A stretch of DNA of 7,347 nt from an uncultured Bacilli bacterium. GTDB taxonomy: Bacteria; Bacillota_I; Bacilli_A; RF39; UBA660. Below the pieces are notes generated by a model, which saw only the letters and a program-made list of their open reading frames with translations, was not told the DNA's origin and did no database searches. How positions within the stretch are numbered: the stretch's first letter is position 1; every line of letters starts with the position of its first letter. Positions 1-6,442 of the stretch are shown here, piece after piece. The position numbers were made by a program, and so were the translations under genes. The stretch spans positions 5,404 to 12,750 of the forward strand of contig CARZYU010000026.1 of NCBI GenBank assembly GCA_949113215.1, written 5' to 3'.

Positions 1-4
1 TAGT

Positions 5-33
5 ATTTTATAATAAATGAGTTTGATTGTCAA
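5..33 (-). promoter_or_regulatory. Sigma-70-type promoter firing leftward out of the window
   Basis: Read on the minus strand there is a perfect -35 TTGACA (complement of 28-33), a 17-base spacer and a -10 TAAAAT (complement of 5-10, five of six consensus bases). This is the best -35/-10 pair in the window. Transcription would begin just beyond the left edge, so a gene divergent from the GH3 lipoprotein gene is expected there but cannot be seen. Confidence 0.65.
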
Positions 34-57
34 TGTCTCTCTTTTTATAGTATTGTA

Positions 58-66
58 TGCTACAAT
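58..66 (+). promoter_or_regulatory. Extended -10 promoter of the GH3 lipoprotein gene
   Basis: The sequence TGCTACAAT is an extended -10 element (TG, one base, then TACAAT at 61-66, five of six consensus bases). I see no good -35 at 16-18 bases upstream, which is tolerable for extended -10 promoters. It lies 45 bases before the start codon. An alternative pair, TTGTCA at 27-32 with TATTGT at 51-56 (18-base spacing), overlaps the leftward promoter's -35. Confidence 0.5.
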
Positions 67-110
67 AAAAAAGATGATCCTATCGATCATAGAAATAAAG
101 GAGAAATGAT

Positions 111-1313
111 ATGAAACGAAAATGGTTGTTGGTAGTGGTAGTTTTAACCCTTTCTTTTTTACTTTGTGGATGTAAGAAGAAAGAGGTCATTTCAAAAGAA
201 GAAACAAAGGAACCTAGTTTAGAAGAACGCGTTCTTGCAAGAATGAATGAGATGTCATTAGAGGAAAAAATAGGGCAGTTATTTGTGATTGATTATCAAG
301 GAGAAACTGGATATCCGGTGGCTTTGGACAATCTACTTCGTACGGTAAAGCCAGGTGGTTTTATTCTGTTTAAAAGCAATTTTTCAACAGTAGAAGGAAC
401 TAAGTCTTTGGTGAAAAAGATTAAGGAGACGGGAACAGATCCGCTTTTGATTGGTGTTGATCAAGAGGGCGGAAAGGTGCAAAGAATGTTAGGCTTGGAA
501 GAAGAAGTTAGTTTGATTCCTTCGATGTATGATGTTGGAAAGACCAAGAATCCTCATCTTTCTAAGGAGGTAGCACGAGTGGTGGCAGAGGAACTTCGGG
601 TGTTGGGAATCAATTTGGATTTTGCCCCAGTATTGGATATCTACTCGAATCCTAAAAATACGGTTATTGGTACCAGAAGTTTTGGTAGTGATGTCGATAC
701 GGTTTCTACTATGGGTCTTTCTTTTGCCGAAGGGTTGCAAGAAAATGGGGTGATTCCCGTTGTAAAGCATTTTCCAGGACATGGTGATACAGAAACCGAT
801 TCTCATTTTGATTTGCCGGTCGTTACAAAGAGCAAAGAGGAACTTTTAGCGTTTGAGTTGGTACCTTTTCGAAAAGCAATAGAAGAAGATATTGAAGTTA
901 TCATGATCGGTCATTTGATGGTTCCTAGTATTGATGAGAGTACACCTGCATCGTTATCGAAAGCTTTGATTACGAATGTGTTAAAAGAAGAACTTGGGTT
1001 TAAGGGATTGGTTATAACCGACGCTTTGAATATGGGAGCTATTACTAAGAATTATACCCAGGAAGAAACCCTTCGCATGGCAATCAATGCAGGGGTTGAT
1101 CTTCTTCTGATGCCTAAGGAACCACTTAAAATGGTTTCTAAGATTCAAGAGATGGTCGAAGCTGGAGAAATTTCAGAAGAGAGAATCGATGATTCTGTTC
1201 GAAAGATTTTAACGTTAAAATACAAACGATTGATGAAAAGTAACGATCTTGATTCCAGTTATTTAAATAGCGAGGAACATCAAGCAGTTTTGAAGAAAAT
1301 ACCAACCTCTTAA
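111..1313 (+). CDS. nagZ: GH3 beta-N-acetylglucosaminidase lipoprotein (NagZ-like)
   Basis: This is a glycoside hydrolase family 3 enzyme of 400 residues. The family removes terminal beta-N-acetylglucosamine from muropeptides or other glycans. The N terminus is a lipoprotein signal: positive residues, a hydrophobic stretch at 5-18 and lipobox LCGC with Cys21, so the enzyme should be anchored outside the membrane. The TIM barrel follows from about residue 40, with GVDQEGG at 115-121, FAPVLD at 171-176 and KHFPGHGDT at 219-227. The NagZ-specific Asp230-His232 dyad (acid/base) and the likely nucleophile Asp304 in ITDALNMG are present. AAAGGAG at 97-103 sits 7 bases before ATG. Bacillus subtilis NagZ carries a further C-terminal domain of some 200 residues, absent here; the length is nearer the single-domain Gram-negative enzymes. 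No muropeptide-recycling genes adjoin it. Specificity for GlcNAc is inferred from the dyad. Confidence 0.93.
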   Translation: MKRKWLLVVVVLTLSFLLCGCKKKEVISKEETKEPSLEERVLARMNEMSLEEKIGQLFVIDYQGETGYPVALDNLLRTVKPGGFILFKSNFSTVEGTKSLVKKIKETGTDPLLIGVDQEGGKVQRMLGLEEEVSLIPSMYDVGKTKNPHLSKEVARVVAEELRVLGINLDFAPVLDIYSNPKNTVIGTRSFGSDVDTVSTMGLSFAEGLQENGVIPVVKHFPGHGDTETDSHFDLPVVTKSKEELLAFELVPFRKAIEEDIEVIMIGHLMVPSIDESTPASLSKALITNVLKEELGFKGLVITDALNMGAITKNYTQEETLRMAINAGVDLLLMPKEPLKMVSKIQEMVEAGEISEERIDDSVRKILTLKYKRLMKSNDLDSSYLNSEEHQAVLKKIPTS

Positions 1314-1315
1314 TG

Positions 1316-1380
1316 AAAAAACAGAAGAGTAGATTAAAGTAGAAAACTACTGTTATCCATCCACTTTACTTCTGTTTTTT
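1316..1380. terminator. Bidirectional terminator between convergent GH3 and uvsE genes
   Basis: A perfect 12-bp inverted repeat pairs AAAAAACAGAAG (1316-1327) with CTTCTGTTTTTT (1369-1380). The 41-base interior holds a second small hairpin, AGTAG-AAAA-CTACT (1338-1351). A T-rich tract follows on the plus strand to about 1385, and the A-run on the left becomes a T-run for minus-strand transcripts. It lies just after the GH3 stop codon. The right arm is inside uvsE, encoding residues near 301-305. The large loop makes it less certain than a compact hairpin. Confidence 0.65.
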
Positions 1381-2281
1381 CTTTTAAATCTTTTACAAGT
1401 TCAAAAAGAGCTAGATCTCTTCCTTTGGCTTCTAGCATAATGTCAACATCTTGATTCACTTCTTTTAGAAGCGTAAGAAGGGGAAGAAGATCCTCTACAT
1501 GCAATAATTCACTGTGGCTTCTTTTCTCCTTCTCATTTTTAGGCGAAGAAAAATGAAGTTTTGGAACTAGTTTTTGTCCATCCCAAGTAGCAAAAATACG
1601 TTTTAAAAGAGCGGCATCTAATGTTTTTGTATGGTTGCAGCGGTAATGATGGTAATCGAGAACCATGGGAATTTGTAATTTTTCACATAAGAATAAAACA
1701 TCTTCGATTTGAAATACCTTGTCGTCATTTTCTAAGATGATAATTTTTTGAAGTTTCTTGGGAAGAAATAAAAAGTTTTTTTCAAACCGTTTCATGGCTT
1801 CCTCTTTTCCACCTTGACTGCTTCCTACATGTAAGATAGCTTTTCCATTCACGTTCATAGCTTGGAATAGTTTTTGTTGAAAACGAAGGATCTCGATGCT
1901 TCCTTTGACGATGGATTCATGAATGCTGTTTAAGACACAAAATTGGTTGGGATGAGTATCGACTCTTAAATGATTTTCGCGAATGATGTTTCCTAGGTGA
2001 GACCAAAGAGAAGCATAGGGTGTGATGTAATCAAAATGTACTTTAGGATGAGTTGAAAGAGGAATGAGCGTATGGCTAAAGCGATAGAAGTGAATCTGTT
2101 TTTGTTGATTCCATAAAAAGATGGTTTCTAATGTATGTAAGTTTTTTTCAATGATGGTATGTAGTTTTCTTTTTGCTTCTTTGGAATTTAATTTTTGATA
2201 GTTGAAATAGTTAATGGTATGTAATGTTCCTTCTTCCTTCAAAGAGAAAGGAGAAGAAACGTAACCTAATTGTACTTTCAT
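1334..2281 (-). CDS. uvsE: UV damage endonuclease UvsE (UVDE family)
   Basis: UvsE/UVDE nicks DNA immediately 5' of UV photoproducts and some other lesions, starting light-independent repair apart from UvrABC. The 315 residues span the full TIM-barrel family length, beginning with the typical LGYV (Tyr7). By spacing with the Thermus thermophilus enzyme, the metal site can be read as His110 (HPNQF), His151, Glu184 (LENDD), Asp209 and His212 (DYHHY), His243 (KLHFS), His256 and Glu284 (LEAKGRD). Lys241 matches the carboxylated lysine, and Tyr7 and Gln113 match the lesion-probing pair. All are present, so it looks catalytically intact. The minus-strand start has GGTG (complement of 2287-2290) five bases upstream, preceded by an A-run. 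It stands alone, divergent from the DUF2238 gene and convergent with the GH3 gene. I could not place its promoter. Confidence 0.93.
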   Translation of the reverse strand: MKVQLGYVSSPFSLKEEGTLHTINYFNYQKLNSKEAKRKLHTIIEKNLHTLETIFLWNQQKQIHFYRFSHTLIPLSTHPKVHFDYITPYASLWSHLGNIIRENHLRVDTHPNQFCVLNSIHESIVKGSIEILRFQQKLFQAMNVNGKAILHVGSSQGGKEEAMKRFEKNFLFLPKKLQKIIILENDDKVFQIEDVLFLCEKLQIPMVLDYHHYRCNHTKTLDAALLKRIFATWDGQKLVPKLHFSSPKNEKEKRSHSELLHVEDLLPLLTLLKEVNQDVDIMLEAKGRDLALFELVKDLKEKTEVKWMDNSSFLL

Positions 2282-2321
2282 AAGTTCACCTTTTTTAGTA
2301 TTTCCTTAGAGAGGAACATCT

Positions 2322-2351
2322 ATGACGAAAAGTTGATGCATATGGTATAAT
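2322..2351 (+). promoter_or_regulatory. Promoter of the DUF2238 membrane protein gene
   Basis: TGGTATAAT (2343-2351) is an extended -10 with a perfect TATAAT hexamer at 2346-2351. ATGACG at 2322-2327 matches four of six -35 bases with an 18-base spacer. Transcription should start near 2358, giving a very short leader before the ATG at 2371. Confidence 0.7.
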
Positions 2352-2370
2352 AAAGAAGAGGTGAGAGAAG

Positions 2371-3096
2371 ATGAAAAAAAAGAAGCGAAAGAAGATAACA
2401 CTCGAGAAACTAGTTTCTCTTACAGTTTTTCTTTCTCTAATTCTCTCAATTATTTTTGTCGTTGTGATGCTTTTTCTATCGGAAGAGACCGTATTATATG
2501 AAAGTTATGGTCGGACAAAAAGTGATTATGTCTTGATGCTTCTTCAATGTATATTAGGGCTCGTTGCCATGTTGTTACCATCTATTTTTGCGAAAAAGTG
2601 GAAATTAGAAATTCCTTCGTTGATGCAGACGCTTTATTTGTTGTTCTTATTTGGCGCTATTTATTTGGGTGAGGTTCGCAATTTTTATTATGTCATTCCA
2701 CATTGGGATGTCGTCTTACATGCCTTTAGTGGTGCGATGCTTGGAGCGCTTGGATTTTCGGTTGTTTCCCTCATGAACGATGTCGATAGCAAACATCTTA
2801 AACTATCACCTGGATTTGTTGCTTTTTTTGCCTTTTGCTTTGCTTTAGCTCTTGGCGTGATATGGGAAGTCTATGAGTTTAGCTTTGATGGACTGTTAGG
2901 TTTGAATATGCAAAAATTTCGGCTTGAAAATGGTACCGAGTTAATTGGAAGAGCAGCGCTTTTGGATACGATGAAAGATTTGATTGTAGATTCGATTGGG
3001 GCTCTTACGATGTCTGTGATTGGATATTTATCGTTGAAGTACCAAAAGGGATGGATTAAAAATTTATCCGTTCGTAAAAAAGAAAAGAATGTCTAG
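2371..3096 (+). CDS. DUF2238-type multi-pass membrane protein, unknown function
   Basis: This 241-residue protein is very hydrophobic, with about six membrane segments near residues 14-36, 53-72, 82-100, 113-134, 147-166 and 205-222, and Lys/Arg-rich ends that suggest a cytoplasmic N terminus. It resembles the DUF2238 (YjdF-like) family: HWDVVLHAFSG at 111-121, WEVYEFSFD at 165-173 and DTMKDLIVDSIGA at 199-211 are in the expected order. Polar residues His111, Asp113, His117, Glu166, Glu169, Asp173, Asp199, Asp203 and Asp207 lie in or beside membrane segments, which hints at a metal or ion site, but the family's role is not known to me. GAGGTGA (2358-2364) is 6 bases before ATG. The SDR gene follows after 55 bases and may be partly cotranscribed. 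The family call rests on remembered motifs, not a search. Confidence 0.75.
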   Translation: MKKKKRKKITLEKLVSLTVFLSLILSIIFVVVMLFLSEETVLYESYGRTKSDYVLMLLQCILGLVAMLLPSIFAKKWKLEIPSLMQTLYLLFLFGAIYLGEVRNFYYVIPHWDVVLHAFSGAMLGALGFSVVSLMNDVDSKHLKLSPGFVAFFAFCFALALGVIWEVYEFSFDGLLGLNMQKFRLENGTELIGRAALLDTMKDLIVDSIGALTMSVIGYLSLKYQKGWIKNLSVRKKEKNV

Positions 3097-3119
3097 GCTC
3101 ATTTTCTTTCCTTGTCTCA

Positions 3120-3125
3120 TATACT
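3120..3125 (+). promoter_or_regulatory. Possible -10 element of the SDR gene
   Basis: TATACT matches five of six -10 bases and lies about 27 bases before the GTG start. No convincing -35 or TG extension accompanies it. A SigB-like promoter, as known for Bacillus general-stress homologues, is not visible either. The SDR gene may instead be read through from the DUF2238 gene. Confidence 0.3.
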
Positions 3126-3151
3126 ACTCATGAAGTAGGAGATGATTCAAA

Positions 3152-4096
3152 GTGAAGAATGAGTTTTTTTGTGAAGTAGAAAAATGCATCGGAAAAAATG
3201 GATTGTATTCGGTTGATCCAAACGGAATTGGGGTATTGGGACGTAAATTTGAAGTTCTCTTTCCACCGCAGGCCCAAAAGGAACAACCAGGGATGGAGTA
3301 CTTGATGAATCCTCGTCCCATATTCGATGATCCTAATTATCGATCAAGTGGTAAGTTAGAAGGGAAGGTAGCCATTATTACAGGTGGCGATTCGGGAATC
3401 GGCAGGTCAGTTGCTGTCTATTTTGCCAAAGAGGGAGCTACGGTGATCGTTGCTTATTTGAATGAGCATCGAGATGCACTTGAAACGAAGCAATACATTG
3501 AACAATTTGGTGGCGCTTGTCTATTGGCCTCTGGTGATGTAAAAGATCCTAGTTTTTGTGAACGACTGGTAGAAGAGACCATCAAAAAATGCGGTAAACT
3601 CGATATTTTAGTCAACAATGCTGGAGTTCAATACCAACAAAAACAACTTTCGGATATTACGAATGAACAATTTGATCTTACGATGAAAACGAATATTTAT
3701 TCGATGTTTTATTTGACGAAAGCAGCTTTAAGATATATGAAGCCAGGCTCATCGATTATCAATACAACTTCGATTACGACATTTGCTGGAGAACCAGAAC
3801 TCATTGATTATGTGACCAGTAAAGGTGCGATTGTAGGGTTTACGAGAAGTTTAGCTACGAATCTTGCTACCAAGGGGGTTCGTGTCAATGCGGTAGCTCC
3901 AGGCGTTTTCTGGACGCCATTACAACCTGCTTGTTGGGAACCTTGTAAGATTCCAACATTGGGAGCCGATGCTTCGATGCGTAGAGCAGCGCAACCCTAT
4001 GAGATTGCTCCTATCTATGTTTATCTGGCAAGTGATGATTCTCCTTATACGACAGGTCAAGTATTTCATATCAATGGAGGACAATATAAAGGATAA
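3152..4096 (+). CDS. SDR family oxidoreductase, GSP39/YhdF type
   Basis: This is an NAD(P)-dependent short-chain dehydrogenase/reductase, closest by eye to Bacillus subtilis YhdF, YhxC and GSP39 (YdaD). The usual pre-domain FPPQAQKEQPGMEYLMNP lies at 37-54. The Rossmann loop TGGDSGIGR is at 77-85, Asp129 and NNAG are at 129 and 155-158, and the catalytic set is Asn181, Ser207, Tyr220 and Lys224 (YVTSK). The VAPGVFWTP region (248-256) and TGQVFHINGG close (301-310) are typical. The substrate is unknown; homologues are general-stress proteins or alcohol/sugar oxidoreductases. The GTG at 3152 was chosen because AGGAG (3137-3141) lies 10 bases upstream; an ATG at 3142 touches the SD and is out of frame. 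This gives an extra 36 or so residues before the conserved start, with Cys7 and Cys12, unlike the relatives I know. Confidence 0.9.
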   Translation: MKNEFFCEVEKCIGKNGLYSVDPNGIGVLGRKFEVLFPPQAQKEQPGMEYLMNPRPIFDDPNYRSSGKLEGKVAIITGGDSGIGRSVAVYFAKEGATVIVAYLNEHRDALETKQYIEQFGGACLLASGDVKDPSFCERLVEETIKKCGKLDILVNNAGVQYQQKQLSDITNEQFDLTMKTNIYSMFYLTKAALRYMKPGSSIINTTSITTFAGEPELIDYVTSKGAIVGFTRSLATNLATKGVRVNAVAPGVFWTPLQPACWEPCKIPTLGADASMRRAAQPYEIAPIYVYLASDDSPYTTGQVFHINGGQYKG

Positions 4097-4098
4097 TG

Positions 4099-4125
4099 GC
4101 AACTATAGTTGCTTTTTTTCTTTTT
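4099..4125 (+). terminator. Rho-independent terminator after the SDR gene
   Basis: GCAACTATAGTTGC (4099-4112) is a perfect 14-base palindrome that can form a 5-bp stem with a TATA loop. Seven T, one C and five T follow. It starts two bases after the SDR stop codon, a classic position. Its right arm and T-tract overlap the likely -35 of the next operon. Confidence 0.85.
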
Positions 4126-4137
4126 GAATAGTATGAT
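4109..4137 (+). promoter_or_regulatory. Promoter of the AbrB-ABC operon
   Basis: TTGCTT (4109-4114) and TATGAT (4132-4137, five of six) are separated by exactly 17 bases. The -35 keeps the important TTG. The -35 lies inside the preceding terminator. The -10 is the first of three TATGA repeats, so promoter and candidate operator overlap. Confidence 0.55.
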
Positions 4138-4154
4138 AAGTATGAAAAATATGA
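4130..4154 (+). repeat. Three 9-base-spaced TATGA direct repeats, possible operator
   Basis: AGTATGA at 4130-4136, AGTATGA at 4139-4145 and AATATGA at 4148-4154 repeat with a strict 9-base period between the -10 and the ribosome binding site of the AbrB-type regulator. AbrB-family proteins often bind AT-rich sites in their own promoters, so an autoregulatory site is plausible. The repeats are short, and chance in AT-rich DNA is possible. Confidence 0.35.
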
Positions 4155-4171
4155 TTGGAAAGGGAGATGTT

Positions 4172-4381
4172 ATGAAAAAAGAAACCAAGAAAATCTTCGG
4201 TGTCTGTAAAGTAGGAGAACGCGGACAAATCGTCATCCCAAAAGAGGCAAGGGATATGTTTGGAATTCATCCAGGAGATAACTTACTTTTATTAGGAGAT
4301 CAGAAGAAAGGGCTGGCTCTTATGAAGACTGAAATTTTCGAATCACTTACGGAAGGATTGTTCAAGGAGGAACGCTCATGA
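4172..4381 (+). CDS. AbrB/SpoVT-type transcriptional regulator (swapped-hairpin domain)
   Basis: This small DNA-binding protein has 69 residues. The swapped-hairpin AbrB fold covers roughly 7-52, with VGERGQIVIPKEAR (14-27), FGIHPGD (30-36) and LLLLGD (38-43). Such proteins dimerise and bind AT-rich operators. The reading frame is open upstream to an ATG at 4109, but that start would lie within the terminator. ATG 4172 has GGGAG (4162-4166) five bases upstream and begins at the family's usual position, so I chose it. The stop overlaps the ATPase start as ATGA (4378-4381), which implies translational coupling. The order AbrB gene, ATPase, two permeases recurs in Bacillota, so it most likely regulates this transporter. 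An antitoxin role (MazE-like fold) is unlikely, since no toxin gene adjoins. Confidence 0.88.
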   Translation: MKKETKKIFGVCKVGERGQIVIPKEARDMFGIHPGDNLLLLGDQKKGLALMKTEIFESLTEGLFKEERS

Positions 4382-5316
4382 CAAAAATAATTGAAATAAA
4401 AAATTTAGAAAAAAGTTATAAACAATTAAAAGCATTGGATGGAATTTCCTTTGACGTGGAAGAGGGAGAGATCATTGGACTGCTTGGACCGAATGGGAGT
4501 GGAAAGTCGACGACCATCAATTGTCTTTTATCGTTGTTACGTTATGACAAAGGAACCATTCGCATTTTTGGAAAGGAATTGAAACCCGATAGTTATGATT
4601 TGAAACAAAAAATCGGGGTTATTTTTCAAGAAGTTGCTGTTTTTGATGAATTGACGGTTTATGAAAATATCAACTACTTTTGTGGTCTTTACATCAAAGA
4701 TAAAGCACTTCGAAAGAAATATGTTGAGGAGGCTATTGCTTTAGTATCGCTTCAAGATTTTGTGAAATTTCGACCAAAACAATTATCAGGTGGACTTCTT
4801 AGAAGGTTGAATATTGCTTGTGGAATTGCTCATAAACCAAGTTTGATTTTTTTGGATGAACCAACTGTTGCGGTGGATCCACAGAGTCGAAATAGTATTT
4901 TAGAGGGAATTCAAAAATTGAATCAACAAGGAGCGACCATCGTTTATACGACCCATTATATGGAAGAGGCCGAGCAAATTTGTAATCGTATTATCATCAT
5001 TGATAAGGGAAAAGTCATTGCCAGCGGAACGAAGGAAGAACTGAAACGCCTTATTTCTATGGAAGAAAAAGTGACGGTTGAAGTAGAAGATTTGGAAGAA
5101 AAGGTGTTAAAGAAAATAGAGAGTAATGCCAATGTGGATTTGGTTCATTACGATGGAGCTACTTTATACATTGCTTATCGCAAGGGGAAGAATAATTTAG
5201 GAGATCTTATTGATCTATTCAAACAGAATAAGGTGAAATACACTTCTATGTTTTCAGAAATGCCAACGTTGAACGATGTATTCTTAGAACTTACCGGGAA
5301 AGCGTTGCGTGATTAA
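4378..5316 (+). CDS. ABC-2 type transporter ATP-binding protein
   Basis: This is the cytoplasmic ATPase that powers the exporter formed with the two downstream permeases, of the CcmA/DrrA-like class often linked to drug, lipid or peptide export. It has 312 residues. Walker A GPNGSGKST is at 37-45, Q-loop Gln84, signature LSGGL at 136-140 followed by LRR, Walker B LIFLDE at 156-161, D-loop VDP at 166-168 and H-loop His193, so it should hydrolyse ATP. The EPTVAVDP segment has Ala where most relatives have Gly, a mild change. Residues about 230-312 form the C-terminal domain typical of this class. AAGGAGG (4364-4370) lies 7 bases before the ATG. The 3' end overlaps the first permease by 8 bases. 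The substrate cannot be told from sequence. Confidence 0.95.
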   Translation: MTKIIEIKNLEKSYKQLKALDGISFDVEEGEIIGLLGPNGSGKSTTINCLLSLLRYDKGTIRIFGKELKPDSYDLKQKIGVIFQEVAVFDELTVYENINYFCGLYIKDKALRKKYVEEAIALVSLQDFVKFRPKQLSGGLLRRLNIACGIAHKPSLIFLDEPTVAVDPQSRNSILEGIQKLNQQGATIVYTTHYMEEAEQICNRIIIIDKGKVIASGTKEELKRLISMEEKVTVEVEDLEEKVLKKIESNANVDLVHYDGATLYIAYRKGKNNLGDLIDLFKQNKVKYTSMFSEMPTLNDVFLELTGKALRD

Positions 5317-6442
5317 AATGCATATTTTTAAGAATTGTTTGAAAGTAATGTTTCGGACCAAATCGTTAATCTTTTGGACGTTATGTTTTCCTTTGATTTT
5401 AGCAACGCTCTTTTCTCTTGCTTTTTCCAATATTAATTCTCTTGACCAATTTGATCCCATTGAGGTTGGAATCGTAGAGAAGGATGCTTTTCCTGCTTCT
5501 TTTCAAACGGTAATCGACGAGTTATCAAAAGAATCATCCGATTCTTTGTTAAAAGTAACTTCTTATCGTTCGTTAGAAAAAGCGAAGGAAGATCTTAAGA
5601 AGGGGAATATTTCAGGATATTATCAGAGTGGTGAAACCATTCAATTGACCGTCAAAGAGAATGGGATGAATTCGACCATTTTAAAACAAATTTTAGATGA
5701 ATATCAACAAAACGCGAGTGTGATCAATCATCTAATGAAGACAAATCCTACCAATTGGCAGGCATCGATTACTCATCTTTTTGACCAAGAGAATTATTTT
5801 GCTGACGCCTCTTCCGAACCCATCGATTACGTCGTCGTTTATTTTTATTCGCTGCTTGGAATGGTGTGTCTTTATGGTGGATTCTTTGGAATTCAATCCG
5901 TTGTATCCATTGAAGCAAACTTGAGTCGGAAGGGAGCCCGTGTTAGTGTGGCTCCAACGAATAAATGGAGTGTTTTATTTCCGGCCCTTTTTGCTTCCTT
6001 GTTGGTCTTATTTGTAGAAAGTCTTTTGATCCTTGCTTACTTGATTTTCGTATTGAAGATTGATTTTGGAGCCAATCTCGCTTTGGTGATTCTCATGCTT
6101 TTGGTAGGGGATTTGGCCGGAATTTCTTTGGGAACTTTTATTGGAGTATCCAATCGTAAAGATGAAAATGCCAAAACGGCAATCTTATTGTCTATCACGA
6201 TGAGTGCTTCTTTCTTAGCAGGATTGATGATGGATAGTATGAAATATTTGGTGGCAACGTATGTACCATTCTTAGCTAAAATCAATCCTGTTGCTATGAT
6301 AACAGATGGTTTTTATGCGTTGTCTTATTCGGAATCCCTTTCCCGTTATACATTTGATATCGTAAGTCTTTTCTTATTCTCCGTTGTGATGATGGTAGGA
6401 TCGTATTTCTTTTTGAGGAGGAAACAATATGACAGTATTTAA
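5309..6442 (+). CDS. ABC-2 type transporter permease (first subunit)
   Basis: This is an integral membrane subunit of the exporter, 377 residues. A first membrane helix at about 20-40 is followed by a large extracytoplasmic domain (about 41-172) and then roughly five helices near 173-199, 222-248, 255-279, 289-309 and 350-369. That is the ABC2_membrane_3 layout. The INPVAMITDGFYAL segment (325-338) is the conserved loop before the last helix. I took the GTG at 5309, which overlaps the ATPase by 8 bases and has weak GGGAA (5296-5300) upstream. ATG 5318, three codons later and just past the ATPase stop, is an equally possible start. The 3' end overlaps the second permease by 14 bases. It should pair with that permease as a heterodimer; if the partner is broken, this one may be inactive or act as a homodimer. 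Confidence 0.9.
   Translation: MIKMHIFKNCLKVMFRTKSLIFWTLCFPLILATLFSLAFSNINSLDQFDPIEVGIVEKDAFPASFQTVIDELSKESSDSLLKVTSYRSLEKAKEDLKKGNISGYYQSGETIQLTVKENGMNSTILKQILDEYQQNASVINHLMKTNPTNWQASITHLFDQENYFADASSEPIDYVVVYFYSLLGMVCLYGGFFGIQSVVSIEANLSRKGARVSVAPTNKWSVLFPALFASLLVLFVESLLILAYLIFVLKIDFGANLALVILMLLVGDLAGISLGTFIGVSNRKDENAKTAILLSITMSASFLAGLMMDSMKYLVATYVPFLAKINPVAMITDGFYALSYSESLSRYTFDIVSLFLFSVVMMVGSYFFLRRKQYDSI

Noticed and set aside
489..806. Minus-strand open frame of 105 codons inside the GH3 gene
   Set aside because: It lies wholly opposite a well-supported enzyme gene, and its translation shows no recognisable domain.
2302..2316. TTCCT/AGGAA inverted repeat between uvsE and the DUF2238 gene
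   Set aside because: The 5-bp arms with a 5-base spacer are expected often by chance, and no regulator is nearby.
3075..3118. Possible terminator after the DUF2238 gene (A/G-rich run facing CATTTTCTTTCC)
   Set aside because: The pairing is A/T-only with a bulge, and no T-tract follows, so it is too weak to call.
3124..3138. CTACT/AGTAG hairpin next to the SDR ribosome binding site
   Set aside because: The stem is only 5 bp and overlaps just two bases of AGGAG, so control of translation is not convincing.
4109..4171. Upstream ATG giving the AbrB-type protein 21 extra residues
   Set aside because: That start is inside the terminator, lacks a ribosome binding site and precedes the likely transcription start. 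ATG 4172 has GGGAG at proper spacing.
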